Shown in pieces: positions 29,311 to 44,094 of a stretch of 64,000 bases of DNA; the first letter of the stretch is position 1; the number at the start of each line of letters is the position of its first letter. The stretch lies in contig NZ_AP023362.1 of NCBI RefSeq assembly GCF_018326285.1, forward strand, positions 806,001 to 870,000, in the 5' to 3' direction. The position numbers and the translations under genes are program-made. Source of the stretch: Mycolicibacterium sp. TY81 (GTDB lineage Bacteria; Actinomycetota; Actinomycetes; Mycobacteriales; Mycobacteriaceae). A model generated the notes under the pieces. It made no database searches, was not told the origin of the DNA, and was given only the letters and a program-made list of their open reading frames with translations.

Positions 29311-30018
29311 TCAGTCGGTGGTGCCGAACAACGCCATCTGTTCGTCGGGTGCGATGACGACGCCGCGGGCAGCAGCCGCCGCCGACACCGCACCCCAGAT
29401 CACGGGCGTCAGTTGCGCGATGAGTTCGTCTTTACCGATCGTCGGCTCGTTGAGCCAGCGCAGCACGCCGAGTGCCACGGCGCCGAGGATCGCGTCGGCC
29501 GTGTATTCGAGGTGGTCGCCGTCGCCGCCATGGGCGCGCACCATCGCCGCGAGCACCTCGGTCATCGCGCTCGACAGATTGCGGCCGTTCTCGAGCAGCT
29601 TGGTCCGGGAATGGTCGTCGCTGAAATGGGAGCCGACGACGAAGCGAAAGAGGTTGGGCCGCTCGGCCACCAGATCGACGTAGGCGGTCAGTGCGGAACT
29701 CACGAGCTCCAATGCCGTCGCCGTGACGTGGAAGCAGGGCATGACGCGCTGCACGATCAGTTCCTGCATGCGCTCGCCGACCGCGGCGAACAACGTCTCC
29801 TTGTCGGTGAAGAAGCGGTACAACTTCGGCCGCGGGACGCCGGCGGTTTTCACCACGTCGTCGATAGACAGGTCGGGACCGTACTCGTCGATGGCGCGCA
29901 AGGTGGCCTCGATCAGGTCGGCCTTCACCGTCGCGCGATGCGCCCGCCAGCGGTCGGCCCGCGCGTCACCGGTCGGTGCGGACATCCGCACCGCGACACG
30001 GGTGACGTCCACGGGCAT
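29311..30018 (-). CDS. TetR-family transcriptional regulator
   Basis: This 235-residue regulator has a helix-turn-helix at about residues 50-75 (LSIDDVVKTAGVPRPKLYRFFTDKET, split by the turn at AGVPRP). The start is three bases after the aglA stop, so it may be read from the aglA transcript. An alternative in-frame ATG lies at 29985. Its likely target is the diiron/BVMO/SDR operon that begins 146 bases downstream on the same strand. A ligand related to lipids or hydrophobic ketones is suggested only by that context. Confidence 0.8.
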   Translation of the reverse strand: MPVDVTRVAVRMSAPTGDARADRWRAHRATVKADLIEATLRAIDEYGPDLSIDDVVKTAGVPRPKLYRFFTDKETLFAAVGERMQELIVQRVMPCFHVTATALELVSSALTAYVDLVAERPNLFRFVVGSHFSDDHSRTKLLENGRNLSSAMTEVLAAMVRAHGGDGDHLEYTADAILGAVALGVLRWLNEPTIGKDELIAQLTPVIWGAVSAAAAARGVVIAPDEQMALFGTTD

Positions 30019-30021
30019 GGG

Positions 30022-31590
30022 CTAATCGTAAGTCAGCCAGAGGGCCGTGTCGGGTGGGATTCGCCCGTCGGGCAATGGTCCACTCGCGAGCACCACCCGG
30101 CCGCCGGGCATGTCGACCGTTGTGCTGCCCGCGTTCAGCAGGCACACCAGGCCGTCCTCGCACTGGAATGCCAGCAGGTCGTCCGCGGTCGGCAGCCACC
30201 GCACCGACCGTCCCAAAACTGTTCGGCCCCGGCGCAATTCGATGGCACGCCGGAAGAGCGACAGTGTCGAATCCGGGTCCGCGGACTGCGCGGCGACCGT
30301 CAACGGCCCCCAGCCGTCGGGCATCGGGAGCCACGTCCGCGCGGTCGACGAGAACCCGTACGGGGCGCTGTCGCCGGACCAGGGCAGCGGCACCCGGCAG
30401 CCGTCGCGGCCCCGCTCGGTGTGGCCGGAACGCTCCCACACGGGGTCCTGCAGCACGTCGTCGGGCAGCTCGACGTTGGGCAGCCCGAGTTCTTCGCCGT
30501 TGTAGACGAACACCGCGCCCGGCAGTGCCAGCATCACCAGCGCCATCGCCCGGGCTCGCGAAAGCCCCTGTGCGCCATCGCCGTAACGGGTCACCTCGCG
30601 TTCGACGTCGTGGTTGGACAGCGTCCACGTGGGCGGTGAGTCGGCCAGTTCGGCGGCGGCCAGCGAATTCTCGATCGCCTCGCGGACGGCCGCTGCGGTG
30701 AAATCGGCTCGTACCAAACGGAAATTGAAGCCCAGATGCAGTTCGTCGGGCCGGAGGTACTTGGCGAAATCCTCGTTGTCGAACACCCAGACCTCGCCGA
30801 CGGTGGCGGCGTCGGGATAGTCGTCGAGCACCGTCCGGATGCCGCGGTGAATGGCGTGCACGCCGTCGTTGTTGAACCGCGGATCGTCGACCCGGGTGGT
30901 GAGCATGACCCCTTCGGGATCGGCCATGTCCGGCAGGTCGGCCGGTTTCGCCATCCCGTGCGCCACGTCGATCCGGAATCCGGCGACGCCGCGGTCCAGC
31001 CAGAACCGCAGCGTCCGTTCCAGATCCGCAGGGACCGCCGGGTTGTCCCAGTTCAGGTCCGGCTGTGCGGCGTCGAACAGGTGCAGGTACCACTGGCCGG
31101 GGCTGCCGTCGGGTTCGGTGACCCGGGTCCAAGCGGGCCCGCCGAACACCGACCGCCAATTGTTCGGCGGCAGACCGCCGTCCGGCCCGCGCCCATCACG
31201 GAAGAGGTAGCGGTCGCGTTCGGGGCTGCCCGCGCCCGCGGCGAGCGCCGCCCGGAACCACGGGTGCGCCGAGCTGGTGTGGTTGGGGACCAGATCCATG
31301 GTGACCTTGATGCCCGCCGCACCGGCGGCGGCGAGCAGCCGGTCGAGCGCCGCCATTCCGCCGAACAGCGGATCGACGTCACGCGGGTCGGCGACGTCAT
31401 ACCCGTGATCGACCATGGGGGAGACCATCACGGGGTTGAGCCACAGCGCGTCGACGCCGAGTGCGCGCAGATGGTCCAGGTGCGCGGTGACGCCGTCGAG
31501 ATCGCCGACGCCGTCACCGTCGCTGTCGGCGAACGAGCGCGGGTAGAGCTGATAGAAGACCGCGCGGGACCACCACCGCGGATCCGTCAT
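30022..31590 (-). CDS. aglA: Alpha-glucosidase, GH13 family
   Basis: This 522-residue (beta/alpha)8-barrel enzyme resembles Rv2471. GH13 regions are evident: DLVPNHTS, GFRIDVAHGM (nucleophile Asp), VGEVWVF (acid/base Glu) and LSNHDVER (transition-state Asp). It probably hydrolyses alpha-1,4 or alpha-1,6 glucosides such as maltose-type sugars in the cytoplasm; no signal peptide is seen. The start codon shares one base with the glbO stop (TGATG), the same glbO-aglA pairing as in M. tuberculosis. Confidence 0.9.
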   Translation of the reverse strand: MTDPRWWSRAVFYQLYPRSFADSDGDGVGDLDGVTAHLDHLRALGVDALWLNPVMVSPMVDHGYDVADPRDVDPLFGGMAALDRLLAAAGAAGIKVTMDLVPNHTSSAHPWFRAALAAGAGSPERDRYLFRDGRGPDGGLPPNNWRSVFGGPAWTRVTEPDGSPGQWYLHLFDAAQPDLNWDNPAVPADLERTLRFWLDRGVAGFRIDVAHGMAKPADLPDMADPEGVMLTTRVDDPRFNNDGVHAIHRGIRTVLDDYPDAATVGEVWVFDNEDFAKYLRPDELHLGFNFRLVRADFTAAAVREAIENSLAAAELADSPPTWTLSNHDVEREVTRYGDGAQGLSRARAMALVMLALPGAVFVYNGEELGLPNVELPDDVLQDPVWERSGHTERGRDGCRVPLPWSGDSAPYGFSSTARTWLPMPDGWGPLTVAAQSADPDSTLSLFRRAIELRRGRTVLGRSVRWLPTADDLLAFQCEDGLVCLLNAGSTTVDMPGGRVVLASGPLPDGRIPPDTALWLTYD

Positions 31591-31994
31591 CAGAACGCCG
31601 AGTTGACCATGTGCTGGGCGGCCATGTCGAAGTAGTCGAGCAGCGCCTGCCGGTGCGCGTCGTCGATGGTCTCCGGGCCGATCGAGGCGAGCGCGCTGTG
31701 CATGCACCGCAGCCAGGCGTCACGCTCGAGGAAGCCGATCCGGAACGGGGCGTGCCGCATCCGCAGCCGGGGATGGCCGCGTTCCTGGCCGTAGGTGCGG
31801 GGGCCGCCCCAGTACTGCTCGAGGAACATCCGCAGCCGGTGCTCGGCGCCGTCGAGGTCGTCCTCGGGATACAGCGGGCGCAGGATTTCGTCGTCGCGGA
31901 CCAGTTGGTAGAACCGCGACACCAGGAGATGGAAGGTCTCCGCTCCACCGACTTCGTCGTAGAACGACCGCTGCGCCTCTGTCACGGTCGCCAT
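31590..31994 (-). CDS. glbO: Truncated haemoglobin, group II (trHbO)
   Basis: This 134-residue 2-over-2 globin binds O2 (and NO) at haem. The features are typical: [13 protein letters not shown] (CD region tyrosine), the proximal His in [13 protein letters not shown], and Trp G8 in RDAWLRCMH. It ends MVNSAF like the M. tuberculosis protein. I chose ATG 31994, which gives the nearest length to known trHbO; an upstream ATG at 32024 would add ten residues. It is translationally coupled to aglA. It is divergent from the HNH gene, with 132 bases between the two starts. Confidence 0.9.
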   Translation of the reverse strand: MATVTEAQRSFYDEVGGAETFHLLVSRFYQLVRDDEILRPLYPEDDLDGAEHRLRMFLEQYWGGPRTYGQERGHPRLRMRHAPFRIGFLERDAWLRCMHSALASIGPETIDDAHRQALLDYFDMAAQHMVNSAF

Positions 31995-32126
31995 TGTCCA
32001 CGAGGACGTGATGACGCGTTCCATGCGGGACTCGTCACGCGAAGTTCATCGAATGGTCCAGCTAAGACGCCAGAATTCTCGTGCGTTGGCTGTCGATCCG
32101 TGGTGAACTGTCAGCACGGAGGACGT

Positions 32127-32768
32127 ATGTCGCAACGGAGGAAGGTCCGCGGCCACAGACTTCACGGCGCCGCGGCGGGTTCGCCTGTGTCGAGCCCGGC
32201 ACTGTCATCACCCCTGCACGCAGTCGAATCAAGTCCCACCGACGGCTCGCTCTGGGGCCGCCGCCGCGTCCTGCTGCTGAATTCGACCTACGAACCGCTG
32301 ACCGCGCTGCCCATGCGGCGCGCCGTGATCATGGTGCTGTGCGGCAAAGCCGATGTGGTCCACGCCGATCCGTCCGGTCCCGTCATACACTCGGCGACCC
32401 GCGCGGTCGCCGTCCCGTCGGTCATCCGGCTGCGTAGCTATGTGCGGGTCCCATATCGGGCCCGCATTCCCATGACCCGGGCCGCTCTGATGCACCGGGA
32501 CCGGTTCCGCTGCGCGTACTGCGGCGGCAAGGCCGACACCGTCGACCACGTCGTGCCGCGCAGCCGCGGCGGCGAGCACTCCTGGGAGAACTGCGTCGCG
32601 GCGTGTGGTCCGTGCAATCACCGCAAGGCCGACCGGCTACTGAGTGAACTCGGCTGGACCCTGCACGCGGTGCCGTTGCCGCCCAAAGGGCAGCACTGGC
32701 GACTGCTCTCCGCGGTCAAGGAGCTCGATCCGGCCTGGGTGCGGTATCTCGGCGAAGGGGCCGCCTGA
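32127..32768 (+). CDS. HNH endonuclease-domain protein
   Basis: This 213-residue protein resembles Rv2469c. The C-terminal half has a zinc-type HNH module: CAYCGG, then DHVVPRSRGG, then NCVAACGPCNHRKAD. The N-terminal half (LLLNSTYEPLTALPMRRAVIMVL, given here as the block near residues 48-70) is shared by a widespread actinobacterial HNH group. ATG 32127 follows acggagga. A nuclease role is likely, but no toxin/antitoxin, restriction or phage context is present, so it may be a housekeeping DNA-processing enzyme. Confidence 0.85.
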   Translation: MSQRRKVRGHRLHGAAAGSPVSSPALSSPLHAVESSPTDGSLWGRRRVLLLNSTYEPLTALPMRRAVIMVLCGKADVVHADPSGPVIHSATRAVAVPSVIRLRSYVRVPYRARIPMTRAALMHRDRFRCAYCGGKADTVDHVVPRSRGGEHSWENCVAACGPCNHRKADRLLSELGWTLHAVPLPPKGQHWRLLSAVKELDPAWVRYLGEGAA

Positions 32769-32831
32769 CATCCGCACGCGGATTGCCCCTGTCCTCAGCG
32801 TGAGCGGTGGGCGTACTGATACGGTTTGCGC

Positions 32832-33062
32832 GTGAGCATTGCACTTACTCATTCGCTGCTCGGTGGGGTGCCGCTGGCGCTGCTGCTGGTGCTTGGCGCG
32901 CTGTTCTTGCTGCGTAAGAGTCCGCATCCGGACACCTACAAGATGACCGACAAGTGGACCCACGCGCCGATCTTGTGGGCGGCCGAGGAACCGGCGGATC
33001 ACGGCCACGGTGGCCATGACTCGCACCTGACCGTGGGAGGTGGCGCAAGTGGCAAGTGGTAG
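32832..33062 (+). CDS. ctaJ: Small single-span membrane protein, probable aa3 oxidase accessory subunit CtaJ
   Basis: This 76-residue protein has one transmembrane helix near the N-terminus ([17 protein letters not shown]), then the conserved stretch [18 protein letters not shown], a His/Gly-rich loop and the ending GGASGKW. Position between the HNH and DUF5130 genes matches the M. smegmatis small protein found in the cytochrome bcc-aa3 supercomplex and named CtaJ; I make this link from memory. GTG 32832 is preferred over a TTG two codons earlier. The last codons overlap the next gene by 14 bases. Confidence 0.7.
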   Translation: MSIALTHSLLGGVPLALLLVLGALFLLRKSPHPDTYKMTDKWTHAPILWAAEEPADHGHGGHDSHLTVGGGASGKW

Positions 33063-33525
33063 CCAGACCGAGGTCGCAAACATCGATCCGGCCAACCTGC
33101 CGTACGGCTACGCCGTCACGTACAGCGGCCGCATCTCCGGCGTCACCGAGCCCGGTGAGCTGTCGGTGCACTACCCGTTCCCGGTCAAGGACCTGGTGTT
33201 CCTCGACGACGCCCTGAAGTACGGCTCGCGCGCCGCGGGCGCCCGCTTCGCCGTCTACATCGGCGACCTGGGTGCGGACACCGCCGCCACCGCGCGTGAG
33301 GTGCTGGCCACCGTGCCGACGCCGAACAACGCAGTGCTGCTGGCCGTCTCGCCGAACCAGAAGGCCATCGAGGTCGTCTACGGCGCCGAGGTCCGCGGTC
33401 GCGGTATCGAAGAGGCTGCCCCGCTGGGTGTGTCCGCGGCTGCGGCGTCGTTCAAGCAGGGCAACCTGATGGACGGCCTGATCAGCGCGGTCCGCGTGCT
33501 GAGCGCCGGCGTCTCGCCCGCCTGA
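33049..33525 (+). CDS. DUF5130 (TPM-like) protein, Rv2468c-like
   Basis: This 158-residue protein has no signal peptide and alpha/beta composition with blocks FAVYIGDLG and [22 protein letters not shown]-like domains occur in membrane and photosystem assembly proteins, so a role near the overlapping CtaJ gene is conceivable. GTG 33049 lies 8 bases after gggagg (33035-33040); the overlap with ctaJ implies coupled translation. A hairpin follows 12 bases after the stop. Confidence 0.75.
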   Translation: MASGSQTEVANIDPANLPYGYAVTYSGRISGVTEPGELSVHYPFPVKDLVFLDDALKYGSRAAGARFAVYIGDLGADTAATAREVLATVPTPNNAVLLAVSPNQKAIEVVYGAEVRGRGIEEAAPLGVSAAAASFKQGNLMDGLISAVRVLSAGVSPA

Positions 33526-33536
33526 TTTCATTCACC

Positions 33537-33571
33537 CTGCCGGGTGCGGACCAGTGGTTCGCACCCGGCAG
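33537..33571. terminator. Hairpin between convergent DUF5130 and alkB genes
   Basis: Perfect 12-bp stem (ctgccgggtgcg with cgcacccggcag) and an 11-base loop. No U-tract follows on either strand, but it is placed to separate two convergent transcripts, as seen for many mycobacterial terminators. Confidence 0.55.
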
Positions 33572-33644
33572 AGTGCTATCCAGGGGCGGCCGACCTGGCG
33601 GTGAGAGGTCGTTCACTCACGCGAATGTGCCGCGTCGGCAGGGT

Positions 33645-34961
33645 TCAGTGCGCAGCCGGATAGCGCTTGCGCAGGCGGGCCTCATAGCCCGGCTGCAACG
33701 CGGTGCGGCTGATGTCGCCGTCGTAGTGCGCCAGCACGCGGGGATCCATCACCCGGCGCCACAGCGGCGGGCAGATGGCCAGCAGCAGCATCGTGCCGTA
33801 ACCGCCCGGCAGCTGCGGCGCCTCATCGGCATGGCACAGCGCCTGGTACCGGCGCATCGGGTTGGCGTGGTGGTCGGAGTGCCGCTGCAGGTGGAACAGG
33901 AAGACGTTGGCGATCACGGTGTTGCTGTTCCAGCTGTGCCCGGCGCGCACCCGCTCGTACCGGCCATTGGGCAACTTCTGCCGCCGCAGGCCGTAGTGCT
34001 CCAGGTAGTTGACCGTCTCCAGCAGGAAGATGCCGATCACGGCCTGTCCGAACAGCCACGGCAGCACAACGGGTCCGAACCACACGGCCAGGATGATGAA
34101 CAGCACGACGCTCAGCAGCCAGGCGTTGAGGACCTCGTTGTGCAGCGACCACTTGGACTTGTGCACACGGGCGAGTCGCTCGGATTCCAGCTTCCAGGCC
34201 GACCGCAGACTGCCGATGACCGAACGGCCGATGAAGGCATACAGGCTCTCGCCGAGGCGCGAGCTGGCCGGATCCTCCGGCGTCGCCACCCGCACGTGGT
34301 GACCGCGGTTGTGCTCGACGAAGAAGTGGCCGTAGCAGGTCTGGGCCAGGGCGATCTTGGAGAGCCGGCGCTCGGACATGCCGCGCTTGTGGCCGAGTTC
34401 GTGGGCGGCGTTGATCGCGATACCGCCGACCGTCCCGACCGCGGCCATGAGGCCCAGCTTGTCGGCCAGCGACATGCTCACCCAGCCGCCGCCGGCCCAC
34501 AGCCAGCACGCGAAGATCAACGACAGATACTGCGCCGGCAGGAAGAGGTGCGTGGCGATCCGGTAGAACGGGTCGTCCTCCAGGCTGCGCAGGTCGCCGG
34601 GAGCCTTCTCGGCCTCGGGGCCGACGATGTGGTCGAGCAGCGGGACCAGCCCGAACGTCAGCACCGACCCCGTCCACCAGAACGCGTCCATGCCGGTGAG
34701 CCAGACCAGCAGCCACGACAGGCCGACCATGCCGGGGGTGATGGGACCCAGCAGCCACACGTAGCGCTTGCCGTCGCGCCATTTGGACTTGGCAGCGGGG
34801 GCGGGCTGGGCGGCGGGAGTGTCGGGCGCCTCGGGCGCGTGGGGTTGCGACGCCTCCTGGCTCGCGCGCAATGCCGACAACACCCCGTATTCGTACCCGT
34901 ATTCGGCCGTTTGCGCAAATACAAGTCGGTTGCCAGAGCCACTTCCTGTCCGTTTTCTCAT
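33645..34961 (-). CDS. alkB: Alkane 1-monooxygenase
   Basis: This 438-residue integral-membrane diiron hydroxylase converts n-alkanes to 1-alkanols using rubredoxin electrons. The eight-histidine set is present: HELGH (about residues 187-191), HNRGHH (about 217-222) and LQRHSDHH. The AlkB signature NYLEHYGLRRQ follows NYxEHYG. Several hydrophobic helices precede each box. The A/P/Q-rich N-terminal extension of about 55 residues is longer than usual. ATG 34961 has only a weak ribosome site, so a later start is possible. No rubredoxin gene (paired CxxCG motifs) follows, unlike the common alkB-rubA1-rubA2 order. Confidence 0.92.
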   Translation of the reverse strand: MRKRTGSGSGNRLVFAQTAEYGYEYGVLSALRASQEASQPHAPEAPDTPAAQPAPAAKSKWRDGKRYVWLLGPITPGMVGLSWLLVWLTGMDAFWWTGSVLTFGLVPLLDHIVGPEAEKAPGDLRSLEDDPFYRIATHLFLPAQYLSLIFACWLWAGGGWVSMSLADKLGLMAAVGTVGGIAINAAHELGHKRGMSERRLSKIALAQTCYGHFFVEHNRGHHVRVATPEDPASSRLGESLYAFIGRSVIGSLRSAWKLESERLARVHKSKWSLHNEVLNAWLLSVVLFIILAVWFGPVVLPWLFGQAVIGIFLLETVNYLEHYGLRRQKLPNGRYERVRAGHSWNSNTVIANVFLFHLQRHSDHHANPMRRYQALCHADEAPQLPGGYGTMLLLAICPPLWRRVMDPRVLAHYDGDISRTALQPGYEARLRKRYPAAH

Positions 34962-35342
34962 CGTTATCCAGCAAATTGTTTGAGCCGTCAGCGCGCGGGG
35001 GTATTCGGGATGGTCGCCCGGCCTCGGTCCCGGCGGTTGGGCAGCTGTGGTCCGGTCGCCGCCGTCGCCGCCAAACTTGCAGGTAGAGTGCCATACACCG
35101 ATATGGGTGACGTACGACATACCGGGCGTCGGGCGGGGCGGACGACGCGCTGGCGGCCGGATCCCGCACGGCGGCGGAAACTCCGCGCCATCGTGTAATT
35201 TTTGAGATGAATCCGTTATTCGGAGGCCGGTAGGCGACTGGCTTCGGGTTAGCTGGCGGTCAGGCGGAAGGACGATCTTGGCAGTGATGCACGGCCGGCA
35301 TCGACACATCCGGTGCTGGGGCGCGGCCGCGGCAGGTCACCG
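34962..35342. other. Intergenic region between divergent alkB and cholesterol-oxidase genes
   Basis: No gene is supported. The interval should hold both divergent promoters. It includes a small AT-rich patch near 35195-35220 and a short inverted repeat ccata-N6-tatgg at 35091-35106 that could be a regulator site. Long antisense frames across it lack family signals. Confidence 0.5.
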
Positions 35343-36965
35343 ATGAGCCCCATCAGCCGGCGCCAGTTCCTCGGCGGTGCGGCGGTGGTGGGCGTCGCCG
35401 GTGCGGCGGGTATCGGGGCCCTCGTCGAACGATCACGCGACCGTACGGAGTCCCGCAAGCATTTTTCGGCCATCGTCATCGGCAGCGGCTACGGCGGGGG
35501 AGTCTCCGCGCTGCGCCTGGGACAGGCCGGTATCGAGACACTGGTGATCGAACAGGGCCGGCTCTGGGACAAGCCCGACGACGACGGCAAGCGCTTCTCC
35601 AAGATGCTGCCCGCCGACACCCGCGCCGGCTGGTTCACGAAGATTCCGCCGAGCCTGGTCACGTCCTTCGGTGGCTTCACCGTCGAGCAGGTGGCCGAGC
35701 ACGCGCCGTCGCCCCAGCCGATCCAGGCCGGCATCTGTCAGAAGGTGACGCACGGTGCCCACGACGTCTTCCGGGGCCTGGCCGTCGGTGGTGGCTCGAT
35801 GGTCAACGCGGGCATCGCCGCCATCCCGACGCCGCGCCAGATCGACAAGGCGTTCCCAGACATCGGCGCCGACGAGTTCCTGCGCACCTATGTCGAACGC
35901 GCCAAGACGTCGCTGAAGATCAGTTACCGCGACATGGCCTGGTTCGAGCAGACCCCCTGCTTCCAGTACGCCCGCGCGGGCCGCAAGTATGCGGCGGCGG
36001 CCGGCTACAAGGTCGACTACAACGGCAGCTCCTACTCGTTCGACTACCTGGTCAAAGAGGCGGCCGGCCAGGTGCCGCAATCGTCGCTGGCGTTCGAGCA
36101 GCAGTTCGGCAACAACTACGGCCGGTTCGGCAGCGTCGATGCGACCTACCTTGCCGACGCGCTCAAGACCGGCCACGTCACGCTGCGCCCGCTGACCGAG
36201 GTCATCTCGATCCGCCAGGAGCGTTCGGGTGAGTTCGTGGTGTCCACCCGCGAGATCGACCGCTGGGGCAAGGAGCTGTCGAAGACCGAATTCGGTTGTG
36301 ACCAGCTGTATCTGGCGGCCGGTGTGCTCGGCACCACCAAGCTGCTGCTGAAGGCGCGCGAGACCGGGGACCTGGCCCACCTCAATGATCAGATCGGTAA
36401 GGGCTACGGCAACAACGGTGACGTGATGGTCGGGCACAACCTGGCCAAGAGCGATCCGGCCGGCACCACCCAGTCCCTGATGGGCATGATCAACATCGAC
36501 GGCCGCGACGACCCGGACAATCCGGTGTACGCCAGCATGTTCTCCATGCCGCTGCCGGTGGAGACCTACCTGCTCGGGTACTACGTCATGGTCGACACCG
36601 GGGACCGGGCCGACATCACCTACGACCGCCAGTCCGACACCGCGACGATCCAGTGGACCGACGCCTTCGCGGCGAACAACGAGGCCAGGGCCAAACAGGT
36701 CTTCGACAAGATCCTGAAGGCCAACAAGGTCGACTACCGCAACGATCTGTTCAGCGGAAAAATCTTCGCGCCCAACACCGTTCACCCACTGGGTGGATGC
36801 GTGCGGGGCAAGGCCACCGACGCGTTCGGCCGGGTGAACGGCCACCGCAACCTGTTCGTCAACGATGCGTCGCTGATGCCCGGGCACCTCGGCTGCAATC
36901 CCTACATGACCATCACCGCGCTCGCCGAGCGCAACATCGAAGGCATCCTGCAGGGCCGCACCTAG
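35343..36965 (+). CDS. GMC-type cholesterol oxidase, Tat-exported
   Basis: This 540-residue FAD oxidase is like the Streptomyces/Rhodococcus type I cholesterol oxidases. A twin-arginine signal (SRRQFLGGAAVVGVAGAAGIG) opens the protein. The FAD motif GSGYGGGVSALRLGQAG follows near residue 50, and GGGSMVNAG is the isoalloxazine-loop region. The catalytic His lies in NTVHPLGGC and the catalytic Asn in LGCNPYMTI. It oxidises 3-beta-hydroxysterols and isomerises the product to 4-en-3-ones while making H2O2. ATG 35343 is chosen because the Tat motif follows directly. It is divergent from alkB, giving a pair for hydrophobic-substrate attack. Confidence 0.9.
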   Translation: MSPISRRQFLGGAAVVGVAGAAGIGALVERSRDRTESRKHFSAIVIGSGYGGGVSALRLGQAGIETLVIEQGRLWDKPDDDGKRFSKMLPADTRAGWFTKIPPSLVTSFGGFTVEQVAEHAPSPQPIQAGICQKVTHGAHDVFRGLAVGGGSMVNAGIAAIPTPRQIDKAFPDIGADEFLRTYVERAKTSLKISYRDMAWFEQTPCFQYARAGRKYAAAAGYKVDYNGSSYSFDYLVKEAAGQVPQSSLAFEQQFGNNYGRFGSVDATYLADALKTGHVTLRPLTEVISIRQERSGEFVVSTREIDRWGKELSKTEFGCDQLYLAAGVLGTTKLLLKARETGDLAHLNDQIGKGYGNNGDVMVGHNLAKSDPAGTTQSLMGMINIDGRDDPDNPVYASMFSMPLPVETYLLGYYVMVDTGDRADITYDRQSDTATIQWTDAFAANNEARAKQVFDKILKANKVDYRNDLFSGKIFAPNTVHPLGGCVRGKATDAFGRVNGHRNLFVNDASLMPGHLGCNPYMTITALAERNIEGILQGRT

Positions 36966-36996
36966 CCGGTGGCCAGGTGCGGCCCATGCAGTCGCG

Positions 36997-39597
<2,601 letters not shown>

Positions 39598-39699
39598 GTC
39601 ACCAACTTAGGGGACAACCGGTTGCCGTGACCGGGAACATAGGGACGCCGGGCATAGTTGTTGGCAACGAGATCTGTACCGACTCAGTAAGGACGAGCA

Positions 39700-40338
39700 A
39701 TGGCCGACGCCACCGCCACGAAAGACCCAGCCGTCAAGAAAGATGTCGCGGGGTTCTGGTTCGACCCGCTGTGCCCGTGGGCCTGGATCACCTCCCGCTG
39801 GATTCTCGAGGTCCAAAAGGTCCGCGACATCGACATCGAGTTCCACGTCATGAGCCTGGCGGTGCTGAACGAGGGCCGCGACCTGCCCGAGCAGTACCAG
39901 GAAATGATGAAGAAGGCCTGGGGTCCGGTCCGCGTCGCCATCGCGGCGGAGGAAGCCGTCGGCTCCGAGGTGCTGGCGCCCCTGTACACCGCGATGGGCA
40001 CCCGGATTCACAACCAGGGCAACAAGGATTTCGACGTGGTCATCGCCGAGTCCCTCGAAGAACTCGGCCTGCCCGCCGAGCTCGCGGAGGCGGCCACCAG
40101 CGACAAGTACGACGAGGCGCTGCGCAAGAGCCACCACGCCGGCATGGACGCCGTCGGCCCCGATGTCGGCACCCCGACCATCCACGTCAACGGCGTCGCG
40201 TTCTTCGGTCCGGTGCTGTCGCGCATTCCGCGTGGCGAAGAGGCCGGCAAGCTGTGGGACGCGTCCGTGATTTTCGCCGCCTACCCGCACTTCTGGGAGC
40301 TCAAGCGCTCCCGCAACGAGGCGCCCGAATTCGACTGA
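39700..40338 (+). CDS. DsbA-fold oxidoreductase (Rv2466c-like) with CPWA active site
   Basis: This 212-residue thioredoxin-fold protein has a DsbA-type helical insert. Its M. tuberculosis relative Rv2466c is a mycothiol-dependent nitroreductase/mycoredoxin-type enzyme, known for a CPWC motif. Here the motif reads [13 protein letters not shown] near residue 22, so the resolving Cys is Ala. The cis-Pro region GTPTIHVNG is normal. A single-Cys enzyme would have to use a monothiol, mycothiol-linked cycle. The start is divergent from pepN, 102 bases away. Confidence 0.85.
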   Translation: MADATATKDPAVKKDVAGFWFDPLCPWAWITSRWILEVQKVRDIDIEFHVMSLAVLNEGRDLPEQYQEMMKKAWGPVRVAIAAEEAVGSEVLAPLYTAMGTRIHNQGNKDFDVVIAESLEELGLPAELAEAATSDKYDEALRKSHHAGMDAVGPDVGTPTIHVNGVAFFGPVLSRIPRGEEAGKLWDASVIFAAYPHFWELKRSRNEAPEFD

Positions 40339-40532
40339 CCGCAATCACCCGCTAGTCACGCTCACCAGGGTCGGCCCGGGTAATCTCGTCGGCGTTCCGC
40401 AAGGAACGTCTGGACGCGGTTACCGTGGCCAGACACATCCGAAACATGAGCCACAACGATGCAACTGGTGGGGAGCGACGTGCCGACGGACAGTTTCGTC
40501 CTTCGACGTGCGGGTTTGAGTAGGATGCGCTG

Positions 40533-42728
<2,196 letters not shown>

Positions 42729-42790
42729 GCCGGCGAGGGTGCCGGCCCCGCTGAGCCACTGATTCTGTCCCGGGCCGCTGTTCTGCCAGA

Positions 42791-43279
<489 letters not shown>

Positions 43280-43296
43280 TTCCCGAGGCCTGACTC

Positions 43297-44091
43297 GTGC
43301 CGGAGGGGCATACCCTCCACCGGCTGGCCCGCCTGCACCAGCAGCGTTTCGGGCGGGCGCCGGTGGTCGTCAGCAGTCCGCAGGGCCGGTTCGCCGATGC
43401 CGCGGCCGCCGTCAGCGGCCGGGTGCTGCGTAAGGCGGACGCCTGGGGCAAGCATCTGTTCCACCACTACGACGGTGGTGCGGTGGTGCACATTCACCTC
43501 GGGCTGTACGGCACGTTCACCGAGCAGCCACTGCCGATGACGGCGCCTGTCGGGCAGGTGCGCATGCGCATGGTCGGGGCCGAATTCGGGACCGACCTGC
43601 GCGGCCCGACGGTGTGTGAGCTGATCGACGAGGGCGGCGTCGACGATGTCGTGGCCCGGCTCGGTGCCGATCCGCTGCGCCGCGACGCCGACCCGGGATT
43701 GGCCTGGGCGCGAATCAGCAAGTCCCGCAGGTCAATCGGATCGATGCTGATGGACCAGACGGTGATCGCCGGCGTCGGCAACGTCTACCGCAGCGAGGTG
43801 CTGTACCGGCACCGGATCGACCCGCACCGTCCGGGCACCCAGTTGACCGAGGCCGAATTCGCCGAGCTGTGGACCGATCTGGTCGCTCTCATGAAGGTCG
43901 GGGTGCGGCGCGGCAAGATCGTCGTCGTGCGCCCGGAAGACGATCACGGCGCGCCGTCGTACGCCGCCGACCGGCCGCGCACGTACGTCTACCGACGGGC
44001 GGGGGAGGCGTGCCGCGTGTGCGGCGCTACCGTCCGCACCGAGGTCATGGAGGGGCGAAACCTGTTCTGGTGCCCCAACTGTCAGGTGTGA
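43297..44091 (+). CDS. nei: Fpg/Nei-family DNA glycosylase (endonuclease VIII)
   Basis: This 264-residue base-excision repair enzyme matches Rv2464c. The N-terminus PEGHTLHRL supplies catalytic Pro and Glu after Met removal from the GTG start. The helix-two-turn-helix segment QTVIAGVGNVYRSEVLYRH is complete. The C-terminal zinc finger has CRVCG and CPNC. It removes oxidised pyrimidines and nicks abasic sites. It is co-directional with rpiB and ends three bases before the convergent DUF1542-like gene. Confidence 0.92.
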   Translation: MPEGHTLHRLARLHQQRFGRAPVVVSSPQGRFADAAAAVSGRVLRKADAWGKHLFHHYDGGAVVHIHLGLYGTFTEQPLPMTAPVGQVRMRMVGAEFGTDLRGPTVCELIDEGGVDDVVARLGADPLRRDADPGLAWARISKSRRSIGSMLMDQTVIAGVGNVYRSEVLYRHRIDPHRPGTQLTEAEFAELWTDLVALMKVGVRRGKIVVVRPEDDHGAPSYAADRPRTYVYRRAGEACRVCGATVRTEVMEGRNLFWCPNCQV

Positions 44092-44094
44092 CGG

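Noticed and set aside
33526..33644. Search for a rubredoxin gene after alkB
   Set aside because: No paired CxxCG motifs in any frame; the gap only holds a hairpin.
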